Origin: Galeruca laticollis
Taxonomy: Eukaryota; Arthropoda; Insecta; Coleoptera; Chrysomelidae
Direction: 5' to 3'
Length of the DNA stretch: 64,000 nt
Assembly: GCA_963921935.1 (NCBI GenBank)
Contig: OY998179.1
Coordinates: forward strand, 26,595,114-26,659,113
Part shown: positions 54,973-64,000 of the stretch, one piece after another
How positions within the stretch are numbered: position 1 is the first letter of the stretch
Layout: every line of letters begins with the position of its first letter
Position numbers and translations under genes: made by a program
Notes under the pieces: generated by a model
The model's database searches: none
What the model was told of the DNA's origin: nothing
What the model saw: the letters and a program-made list of their open reading frames with translations, nothing else

Positions 54973-57900
54973 TCGTCGTTAAAACCCGAAAAATGTGTAA
55001 CTCAATTCTAGCTGATTTTACAGGTGAGACAAAAAACTTTTTTTAACCCGTACTCCCTTAATATTTTTCAATACTCTAATTGTTACTACATTAATCGCAA
55101 AAACTAACAATAATGATAGAAAGTAACATTTACACAAGTTCGAAATATTTTAAGGGACTTACACATTTTTCTAGGTTCAATTGTACAAAAAGTTGGAGTT
55201 AAACAATTTGCTTTATTAAAAAACAATAAAAAAAAGTTGAACAAAATTGAAATTTTTATTAAAAAAATATTTATGCAAAGGAAGATAATTAAGATGCGTA
55301 AATAGTAAATAGTTCTATTGGTAAGCGATGTTGTTATAAAAATCATGGTAGTCGAGTTCCAAGCTAATTTTCAACTGTTGAAGGTGCTCAAATTTCTCTT
55401 TCTCAAAATTATAAGCTTGTTGAACTTTATTTTTCCGGACCACCATTTCCTTCAAATCTCCACTATGTCTTACTTTGTACTCAATAATTTCATCTGGTCT
55501 GTACTCTAGTTGCTTTAAGTCATTTACAACAGGATCCCCAATTCTACGTCCGGGTCGTATAGAATTATAATATTCATTAGTGGAGAAATCTTTGAAAAAC
55601 CCGTAAGTGAGAAATTATAGGGTCGAGGCTTAGAACGTGCTGTTTTGCAATACTGGATATAATCAGCAGGAACGTTTATGTCACGGTTTCTCAACCGTCG
55701 TTCAATGGCAGAATGCATACTATCTGCCTTCATTTGCGTATATCCTTTATATAAATATTTCTGTATGATGTTAATGTTATTCTTCACAGCGGTCGATGGC
55801 AAAGCGTTTGATAAGACGTTGTTGCGATTCTGCGCTCCACAGCCATCGCTCCAAAAAATAATATTTTCCGGATTCGAATAAATGTTTGCAATTAAATTTT
55901 CCTCAATGAATGAAACGAGAATGGAAGCAAATTCATTAGCCCACGGACTCATCCAGTTTACTCCACAGATTGCAATACCCATCGTTTGTTTTCACGTTAC
56001 AAATGGTGAAATTGTGGACGGCCAATTTTGTTTTATAATACATAAAAGAAACTTTCGAACTGGGTGCCAGTAACACTGACTGCAAGTCCATTGTTAGGAC
56101 TAAATCGTTATTGCCTGACATTTTGTCATGTTCCTTTTCGTTCCTGGCTTCTTTTTTTAATTCTAAATGTTCCCTGTATTCCTCTTCACTGATATTCTTA
56201 CTTTTCTGTCCCAGGCAAACAACGCATTGATCCTTCTTTGGTCTGTACAGGGATGAATTTTGTTGATCAAAAACTGAATAAAATGTTGTAACAGGTTCAA
56301 CTTGTTGTTCCGTGCACCATGAATCCTTGTATAAACGATGCAGCTCTCTTTTACTTCCAAATATAATTTCGTCGACAAGGCGCGGCAATAGTGCGACTCC
56401 ATCTTCACTAAGGAGTTCAAAAACCTTTTTAGATTGTTAATTCTATCATCCTGTTTTCTTCGCTTGCACCTTTCTACGCTATTTTCAAGATATTGTCCAT
56501 CACCAGCATTGTTCTCAGTAGTCGTTGCTTCATCTGTTTTTACCCAAAGTAGGATCACATTCTCAGATACACCCAGTGTGGCAATGAACATTTTTGTACA
56601 AATTCGGTATTCAGCCATATTACATTTGAGGCGGTATTTGAATGAATAATTTCGCCTACTTTTCTCATTGATTCCTCGTCTACTTTTAACTTTTTGCATC
56701 TTAACAAGACCTGTAGCATACTGTCTTTTTTCAGGCCATATCATTTGTCAGAGCTTATTAAAGATTCCTGTTCTATCATCTGCAGAGAACTTTCTACACT
56801 GTACAGCAGTACCGGAATTTCCAAGCTTACATGCACATGGATCCTTGAGATTTTTTTTTGGTTTTGCCACTGCATAATTCCATCTATTGTCTATCTCCTT
56901 TTACCACTGTAAGCCAGTCCAAATTGTCGATTTTCTTTGTTTTTGCTATAGGTTTGATCATATGTTACAAGTATCCGTTTTCTTTTCTTCCTGCATAATT
57001 TTTCAGCACCTTCTATTGTTTCATCCGTGTTAACCGGATTATCTCCTTCAGATCCACTTTTGTCCTCCGCAGCTTCAGGTATGTACTCATCAGTGTTCTG
57101 TTCAGTTTCATTTTCAATCCAATCTTCTTCATTCTCATATTCATTTGGTTCTTTAATTAATTCTCCATTGATCTCTTCTATGTGATAGGTACCACTTTCT
57201 CTTGGAAGGTCAATGTTGCCAGAGTTATTATTAATTCCGACAAAGACATGAGAGTGATGACAGTTTCCAACTTGATACTCTGCAGTGAGAACTTCTGTTT
57301 CAGTTTTATCGACAGATTCTGTGTTTTGTTTGGTATTGTCAAAATTCCGTAGTTGAAGTAGGCCGCCATCTCCGATAAAATATTCTTCAACACTGTTTTG
57401 GTATGCATCCGCAGACAAAACTAAAACCTTCGTAGTTTTCTCGTTGGTTGCTATTTCAACCATCCACTTTCCACGAGAAGTCATTTTTAAAATCTAGAAA
57501 TAAATTTTTAATTTTCATTCAATTGTCATGATTTCTACAGATTATGGTGACAATTCCGTAAAATTTAATAAAACTTACATGTTGCTGATTTATTTTAAAC
57601 GCCTCTGAATTTTAACGGATAATACAGAATTGCCACGTTTGTCTCTAAATCTTCATTATCATGAATAATATTTTATGGAGATACACATTTCTCACTGAAT
57701 GCTCATAGCTTAGCCCAAAAACACAAAATGCTGAAATTTGTGTATCTCCAACTTCAAATTCAGTATGGAATTTTGGAATAACAGTAATACTTCCCACTAC
57801 TAACTTAGGCTGCGTTCTATCAAACAATCAATTTACCTTTGTTTTTACAGCAAAGCAGCACTATTTTAACACTACTTTTTATGTTATCCACTGACGTGAT

Positions 57901-58132
57901 GTGGTTACGCACTGACGCCGTGCTAGGGTAAGGGCGATACACATATTTCTTTTAAACTATTTCAAGCACGGAGATACCCATTATTCTATTTTGCGCGGGA
58001 AAAATATTTAACTGTTCGATGGAACTACACAAATTTCTGAGCATGTAGATGTTGAAAACCGCTAAGAGATGGCATCAAAATCTCTTTTTTGATTAAATTG
58101 GGAGTTACACATTTTTCGGGTTTTAACGACGA
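54973..58132 (-). mobile_element. Sola-like DNA transposon, 31-bp TIRs, TSD TATA
   Basis: Perfect 31-bp inverted ends begin TCGTCGTTAAAACCCGAAAA at 54973 and close with the complement at 58132. TATA flanks both sides (54969-54972 and 58133-58136). The 4-bp duplication fits the Sola superfamily; a plain TA duplication inside it cannot be excluded. One minus-strand gene fills the interior. Confidence 0.75.
55315..57484 (-). pseudogene. Sola-like transposase, multiply frameshifted
   Basis: It starts at 57484 (MTSRGKWMVEIATNEKTTKV) with an acidic N-terminal third (EEDWIENETEQNTDEYIPEA) ending in a basic patch (KKRKRILVTYDQTY). A Cys-bearing segment follows in another frame (LKDPCACKLGNSG, near 56820). 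Then come QCVVCLGQKSKNISEEEYRE, VLTMDLQSVLLAPSSKVSFM (candidate first acidic residue), IIFWSDGCGAQNRNNVLSNA (second) and QMKADSMHSAIERRLRNRD (third). The C-terminus, RPGRRIGDPVVNDLKQLEY through LDYHDFYNNIAYQ, is in yet another frame and stops at 55315-55317. I recognise the DLQ/SDxCGxQNRN/D-HS-IE pattern from insect TE proteins and assign Sola by that and the TSD; the name is inference. At least four frameshifts make it dead. Confidence 0.65.
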
Positions 58133-59283
58133 TATAAAAGAGGACGGAGTCGAGACGTGACATGGCGCGAGTGACGAGCAGTCACTCTTGATATACCCAA
58201 AACGCGTTGTATGTAAATTTCAAAAATCCACGACGACGCAAAATCACGATTATCGTCGAAGACACGCGACGGTTTTCGTGTTATGGGTGAAAATAAATAC
58301 CCTCAACCCGAAAATACATAACCTTACTCCATTTAATTGGCAGCAATTAACAGCAGATGTTTGTTTTGTTTATTTATTTGTTCTTTCTCAAAGTTTGAAG
58401 TGAAATTTCGATAAAAGTGGATGAATCAATCGAAAATCTTAAAAAAGAATTTGAAGATGGTTTAAATAAACTTTATATAGAGTCAAACAATAGGTCTACA
58501 CTCTTCTTAGAAGGTGATTATAAAAACATTATTAGTGAAGTTAAAGAAGCACAATTATTACGTAGATTAGGAAAACCACTTTCATCAAAACTTGATCGAA
58601 GGTTGAATCGATATGAACTGCTAAATATTGGGGAGGAGGGAAAGTTGATAGAAGAAGATAATAAACTTTATGTTCATCATGAACAGTTATTGGATATTGT
58701 GCATGTCGCCCATATTAATACAGGACATAAAAGAGAGAAAGGTAAGATCATTCTTTCAAATATTTACCACTATCAACATTTAAAAGTATGTAGGTAGGTA
58801 CGTCTTCATTTACACTATGACTTGGGGCCTTTTTTGTGTATCACAGCCTGAAAAACTTGATTTTTTCTATCTTTTCGCTGTATCTATTAATGTTTGATAG
58901 CCATACGGGTTTAATTTTAGGAATGGAGCCTGAATTAAAAAAAAATGCACAAACGTGACTCGAAACATTATAAACTTGTATCTTAGTAAATGTAAGTCAT
59001 GTCAGTTGAAGAAAAAGATTCCAAAGAAGGGTTTAGTTGTGAAACCTATTATTTCCAAATACATGAACTGTAGATGTTAGGTAATTCCAAATCAATTTAA
59101 TATCTATTAAAAAGCAATACCTAATTGTAATTATTATATTGTAGGTGGACTTGATCGATATGCAGACAGAACCAGATGGTCCATATAATTTTATTTTTAA
59201 CTACCAAGATCATTTGACAAAATTTATATTTTTGACGAAGATAAAATATATTTGTATCACGTGTAAAATTTAATTTATTTTTT

Positions 59284-59328
59284 CATAGCGCGCTTTCAGC
59301 TCTCTAGACATAGAGCCATCATCAGTGC
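59284..59328 (-). ncRNA. Hammerhead-ribozyme-like motif, left PLE end
   Basis: The minus strand reads GCACTGATGA, then a stem GGCTCT...AGAGCT, then GAAA and the palindrome AGCGCGCT followed by A. This is the order CUGAUGA-stem II-GAAA-stem III of a hammerhead ribozyme, with a very short stem III. PLEs are known to carry such motifs near their ends. One unpaired U separates CUGAUGA from the stem, so activity is uncertain. Confidence 0.5.
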
Positions 59329-60583
59329 TTAATCTAACTATACATATTCAAATCACAACCAATAGTGTTAAATTACTAAATAAAATTCAAGTTGAGGAAG
59401 TTAACAATAGTAATATACGAATTTAATTTAAAGGTAATACAAAAAGGTTTTAATATTAGAAATTTAATAATGAAAAATGATTTTAATTGCATTGAAGTTA
59501 CTATTATTTAAATTTAGTATATGTGTCATAATGAGGTTTTTTGAAACTAAGAAAGAGAAATGAAACCAGATGTTAAACTTATTAGGTAGGTATAAAAAGT
59601 TTTATATTATTAATTGATTTTTAACGAAGAAAGGAAAACTAGATATGAAATTTGATTGCATACAAAATTATTTTCAATATTATTTATGATTATTAAAACT
59701 GAAAATATCGAATTGCTAGTTAAGTGTTAGTTTGACTAAGTTTTTTTATGAAATTTTTCAATTTAAAGATAAAAAGGTCGATAAAAAATACGTACTGTCA
59801 GAAGCTATATAATAAAATTTCCTGGCTTCATCGCCTCCATTAATAATTAAACAGGTTAATAAATTTTTTACATTATGCAAACTTGGACAACACATTTAAA
59901 ATTTTTTTTAAAATCGAATTTTACTTCCAAAAAATTATTTTCTTAAACACCTATCATGTTAGCACCTTTACAGGTGGTTGTGTCGGTTTGACTGACAAAA
60001 ATGAGAACTTCAACTGTCAATTGGGTTTGTTCGATTGTTTGTGAATACTCTGTTCAATTTGAGAGATCGAATGCAAAAAAGATTATTTATTTAAATTCAG
60101 AAAAGTTATTTTAAACAACAATGGAATCAATTATGTGTGATATTCTATTTGATTTAGTAATTGTAATGAATGATTAACAATTTAAATAGGATATTTAAAA
60201 TTATTTAGAAGGTTAAATTGAGAAAACACACAAAAATAAATTTTAATGTGAAAACATCAGCAATCGCACTTATCTCACATTTTCGAGATACCATTCTGGG
60301 CCTTAACTTACAGAAAAGACACAGGATGGAATCCCTAATGCCTCCATAGAGGTGTGAAGATAGTTTCTATCCAGCCATAGAAGTACTCTAATTTTCTTCA
60401 TGTTGGAAGGGTGGGATCTAATGATGTATTCACACCATACTTTAAGGCAACACAAATAACATGCTGATGATTTATTATCATGGTCCTGAAGCAGGTTCTA
60501 ATGTATTGTCTCGAAACTAACTTATTTTAGCAAGCGTTATTGATCTGGTGACAAGCAGGTTAGGACATTATCATCATTGAGGG

Positions 60584-61600
60584 TTACATGAGTTGACGAT
60601 GTAGGGGTATATAGTTCCTATTTAGCGTCTCTTGTTTGGTTAGACATTTGTCATTAATTTTAAGCTCGTTACTGATTTCAAGGTCTTCATAAAAATCTAG
60701 TAAAGTAAAGTTTTTAGAGTTGATGTTAACTAAAATCTTTGAATGTTCTGTGGGGCTAAAATTATGATTATTATATTTTAAGTGATGACCGAATGATGCC
60801 TTGTTGGGTTTACTAATATGCTCATTTATACGGACTCCCAAAGGCCTGCATGTCCTTCCAATGTAGCTTGCTGTACAATCTGAGCATTGTAACTTGTATA
60901 CTCCACTTCTTTGTAAATGGTTAATTTTATCTTTAGAATTGACCAAAAAGGAACTTAATTTATTGGAAATTCTGTAAGATACTTTAATTGATTTATCAAT
61001 CTCTAGAAAACTTTGTGAAAATATTTTTGTGATATCTGAGTTAATGAATGGTGATGAAATATAAATTTGTTTAGGGATATTCATTTCGGGGTAAGCTAAT
61101 TTATGTAATTTCTTAGAATTTACTTTTTGAACAAGGGTGTCGACTATTGTGGGGTCGTAACCATTATTGTGGGCTATTTGTCTAATAATATTAAGTTCCT
61201 TTTTGTATTCGACTTTTTCCAATGGTATGTTGAGGAGTCTATGAATCTAACAATAAAACGAGGCCATTTTGTGTTGGTTGGGGTGATTGGAAGACATGTA
61301 GATGGTCTATCTGAGTGGGTTTTCTAAAAATACCAAACTTAAATTTTGAAACATCTCTATGTATGTTAGGGTCTAGAAAGTTGATGTGAGTTTCTTCTTC
61401 TATTTCTAAAATGAATTCTATGTTTTGATGTATTTCATTGATGGAAGATAATATATTGGAAGCTGTGGTATTGTTGCCTCTTATCACACAGAATATGTCA
61501 TCCACATATCTATCACACAATAAGATTTCAATGTGTTGTGGAATAATAAAGTTACTTTCAATATGATCCATGAAAATGTCTGCTATTAGAGGAGAAAGTA
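60584..61600 (-). pseudogene. PLE 2, left copy: RT 3' half, linker and GIY-YIG
   Basis: Reading minus from the dimer centre: LLSPLIADIFMDHIESNFII, CDRYVDDIFCVIRG with the catalytic YVDD box, THINFLDPNIHRD and IFRKPTQ. After a frame change near 61235 the 212-codon frame 60584-61222 has NIIRQIAHNNGYDPTIVDTL, RSGVYKLQCSDCTASYIGRT (GIY-YIG) and ISKPNKASFGHHLKYNNHNF, ending HRQLM. The GIY-YIG frame is intact. The RT N-terminal half is missing. It would copy its RNA at nicked DNA if complete. Confidence 0.85.
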
Positions 61601-62564
61601 ACTTTATTATTCCACAACACATTGAAATCTTATTGTATGATAGATATGTGGATGACATATTCTGTGTGATAAGAGGCAACAATACCACAGCTTCCAATAT
61701 ATTATCTTACAATAATGAAATACATCAAAACAAAAAATTCACTTTGGTAATAGAAGAAGAAGCTCACATCAACTTTTTAGACCTTAACATACATAGAGAT
61801 CGTTCAAAATTTAAGTTTGGTATTTTTAGAAAACCCACTCAGACAGACCATGCCATCCACATGTCTTCCAATCACCCCAACCAACATAAAGTGGCCTCGT
61901 TTCATTGTTATATCCATAGACTCCTCAACATACCATTGGAAAAAGTCGAATACAAAAAGAAACTTAATATTATTAGACAAATAGCCCACAATAATGGTTA
62001 CGACCCCACAATAGTCGACACCCTTGTTCAAAAAGTAAATTCTAAGAAATTACATAAATTAGCTTACCCCGAAATAAATATCCCTAAACAAATTTATATT
62101 TCATTAACTCAGATATCACAAAAATATTTTCACAAAGTTTTCTAGAGATTGATAAACCAATTAAAGTATGTTACAGAACTTCCAATAAATTAAGTTCCTT
62201 TTTGGTCAATTCTAAAGATAAAATTAACCATTTACAAAGAAGTGGAGTATACAGGTTACAATGCTCAGATTGTACAGCAACCTACATTGGAAGGACATGC
62301 AGGCCTTTGGGAGTCCGTATAAATGAGCATATTAGTAAACCCAACAAGGCATCATTCGGTCATCACTTAAAATATAATAATCATAATTTTAGCCCCACAG
62401 AACATTCAAAGATTTTAGTTAACATCAACTCTAAAAACTTTACTTTACTAGAGTTTTATGAAGACCTTGAAATCAGTAACGAGCTTAAAATTAATGATAA
62501 ATGTCTAAACAAACAAGAGAGCCTAGATATGAACTATATACCCCTACATCGTCAACTCATGTAA
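61570..62564 (+). pseudogene. PLE 2, right copy: RT 3' half, linker and GIY-YIG
   Basis: The plus frame 61570-62145 begins in the left copy; native PLE text starts at ESNFIIPQHIEILL, then YDRYVDDIFCVIRG, HINFLDLNIHRDRS, the IFRKPTQTDHAIHMSSNHPN segment, and NGYDPTIVDTLVQKVNSKKL. A one- or two-base change near 62100 shifts the frame, and 62202-62564 gives RSGVYRLQCSDCTATYIGRT and the rest of GIY-YIG through HRQLM. RT and linker are continuous here, unlike in the left copy, while the left copy has the better join into GIY-YIG. Together they show the full 3' half of the protein. Confidence 0.85.
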
Positions 62565-63802
62565 CCCTCAATGATGATAATGTCCTAACCTGCTTGTCAC
62601 CAGATCAATAACGCTTGCTAAAATAAGTTAGTTTCGAGACAATACATTAGAACCTGCTTCAGGACCATGATATTAAATCATGAGCATGTTATTTGTGTTA
62701 CCTTAAAGTATTGTGTGAATACATCATTAGATCCCACCCTTCCAACATGAAGAAAATTAGAGTACTTCTATTGCTGGATAGAAACTATCTTCACGCCTCT
62801 ATAGAGGCATTCGGGATTCCATCCTGTGTCTTTTCTGTAAGTTAAGGCCCAGAATGGCATCTCGAAAATGTGAGATAAGTGCGATTGCTGATGTTTTCAC
62901 ATTAAAATTTATTTTTGTGTGTTTTCTCAATTTAACCTTCTAAATAATTTTAAATATCCTAATTAAATTGTTAATCATTCATTACAATTACTAAATCAAA
63001 TAGAATATCACACATAATTGATTTCATTGTTGTTTAAAATTACTTTTCTGAATTTAAATAAATAATCATTTTTGCATTCGATCTCTCAAATTGAACAGAG
63101 TATTCACAAACAATCGAATAAACCCAATTGATAGTTGAAGTTCTCATTTTTGTCAGTCAAACCGACACAACCACCTGTAGAGGTTCTAACATGACAGGTG
63201 TTTAAGAAAATAATTTTTTGGAAGTAAAATTCGATTTTAAAAAATTTTTTAAATATGATGTCCAAAAAATTTATTAACCTGTTCAAGTATTAATGGAGGC
63301 GATGAAGCCAGGAAATTTTATTATATAGAATCTGACAGTACGTATTTTTTATCGACCCTTTTATCTTTAAATTGAAAAATTTCATAAAAAAACTTAGTCA
63401 AACTTTCACTTAACTAGCAATTCGATATTTTCAGTTTTAATAATCATAAATAATATTAAAAATGATTGTGTATGCAATTAAATTTCATATCTAGTTTTCC
63501 GTTCTTCGTTAAAAATCAATTAATAATATAAAACTTTTTATACCTACCATAAGTTTAACATCTGGTTTCATTTTTCTATTTTAGTTTCAAAAAACCTCAT
63601 CATGACACATATACTAAATTTAAATAATAGTAACTTCAATGCAATTAATATAATTTTTTATTATTAAATTTCTAATATTAAAACCTTTTTGTATTACCTT
63701 TAAATTGAATTCATATATTTTAATTGTTAACTTCCTCAACTTGAATTTTATTTAGTAATTTAACACTATTGGTTGTGATTTGAATATGTATTTTTAGATT
63801 AA
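62565..63802. other. Right arm 3' untranslated region of PLE 2
   Basis: Non-coding. It mirrors 59330-60580 in inverted orientation with scattered substitutions. The minus frame at 63104-63286 is shared with the other arm and is probably not coding. Confidence 0.7.
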
Positions 63803-63847
63803 GCACTGATGATGGCTTTATGTCTAGAGAGCTGAAAGAGCGCTATG
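63803..63847 (+). ncRNA. Hammerhead-ribozyme-like motif, right PLE end
   Basis: The plus strand reads GCA-CTGATGA (63806-63812), the stem GGCTTT...AGAGCT, GAAA (63834-63837), then AGAGCGCTA. Compared with the left arm, one stem base changed C to T, which keeps the pair as a G-U wobble, while stem III is weakened by an A. The order of core boxes is that of a hammerhead. Confidence 0.5.
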
Positions 63848-64000
63848 CAAAAATAAATTAAATTTTACACGTGATACAAATATATTTTTTCTTCGTTACC
63901 CTAAACGTGTACACAGCCAACAGCATCATTTGATGTCCTTCATTTATATTTTTGAGACCACTGAAAACCAAAACAGCACAAGAAGTGGCTGAACACTTGG

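Larger units (their letters stand above)
59236..63941. mobile_element. Penelope-like element, head-to-head inverted dimer 2
   Basis: A 14-bp duplication ATTTATATTTTTGA flanks it (59222-59235 and 63942-63955). The left half (about 59236-61594) codes on minus and the right half (about 61595-63941) on plus, and the two arms are close inverted copies over about 2.3 kb. They meet inside the RT, just before the YVDD box. The right end has about 45 bp with no partner on the left (63897-63941). Confidence 0.9.
58417..64000 (+). pseudogene. KRBA2-like (rve) integrase gene, split by a PLE and running off the window
   Basis: Exon 1 (58417 to about 58770) reads MDESIENLKKEFEDGLNKLY, then SSKLDRRLNRYELLNIGEEG and the HHCC start VHHEQLLDIVHVAHINTGHK, followed by GTAAGA. 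Exon 2 (about 58921-59075) gives NIINLYLSKCKSCQLKKKIP and VVKPIISKYMNCRC after a base lost in an A run near 58940. Its last codon is TAG where the family has Gln. Exon 3 (59146-59235) gives VDLIDMQTEPDGPYNF, with the first catalytic Asp, and YQDHLTKFIFL. There the PLE at 59236-63941 intervenes, and the text resumes at 63956 with RPLKTKTAQEVAEHL to the window end. The family is a retroviral-type integrase found as insect TE genes and as KRBA2 in vertebrates. This copy carries two lesions before the PLE. Confidence 0.75.

Noticed and set aside
58417..58797. A free-standing 126-residue host protein
   Set aside because: The downstream exons with the CxxC and VDLIDMQ segments show it is the first exon of a KRBA2-like integrase.

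Overview
This is a gene-poor, AT-rich animal nuclear sequence, most likely from an insect. Nearly everything that can be recognised is a transposable element (TE), and most copies are broken and nested in one another. Short GT-AG introns (about 55-75 bp) inside Harbinger, Crypton and THAP genes, arthropod-type Penelope elements and the TE mix (pogo, piggyBac, Harbinger, jockey, Sola-like, KRBA2-like) point to an arthropod. I cannot name the species. I see no convincing host gene, rRNA or CRISPR array.

Layout, left to right. 1-520: 3' end of a Penelope-like element (PLE). 2661-8080: a palindromic MITE split at its central TA by a Tc1/mariner element (2932-4882) and a pogo element (4885-7812). 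8688-9940: a 5'-truncated non-LTR reverse transcriptase. About 10580-20290: a jockey element in pieces, interrupted by Harbinger-1 (10851-14261, TSD CAG), an unidentified 1.1 kb block, and a 2.65 kb non-coding TIR element (16255-18907). 20297-24677: pogo-2, carrying a P-like element with a THAP gene (23231-24547, 8-bp TSD). 25167-25830: an RNase H fragment of another non-LTR element. 28486-31085: a solo LTR and a decayed piggyBac broken by a perfect 75-bp-arm palindrome. 31442-33915: pogo-3 with a PHD finger. 34284-35205: a non-LTR 3' end. 37702-38656: a nearly intact Crypton-type tyrosine recombinase with one intron. 38937-39352: a MITE with TSD TTA. 41757-47780: Harbinger-2, whose transposase is split by a head-to-head PLE dimer (43149-46839), itself split by an R1-like insert flanked by a 162-bp duplication. 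48164-51721: Harbinger-3. 52385-53186: a gypsy fragment. 54973-58132: a Sola-like transposon with 31-bp TIRs and TATA duplications. 58417-64000: a KRBA2-like integrase gene interrupted by a second head-to-head PLE dimer (59236-63941) that carries hammerhead-ribozyme-like motifs at both ends.

Within elements the parts fit known TE biology. Each Harbinger has a DDE transposase on the minus strand and a divergently placed Myb/SANT-like partner on the plus strand. Pogo elements have an HTH, a DDD core and an acidic C-terminal tail. PLEs have an RT plus a GIY-YIG endonuclease. Target-site duplications let much of the order of insertion be read directly. The only open reading frames that look close to functional are the Crypton recombinase and, less surely, the THAP-only gene.
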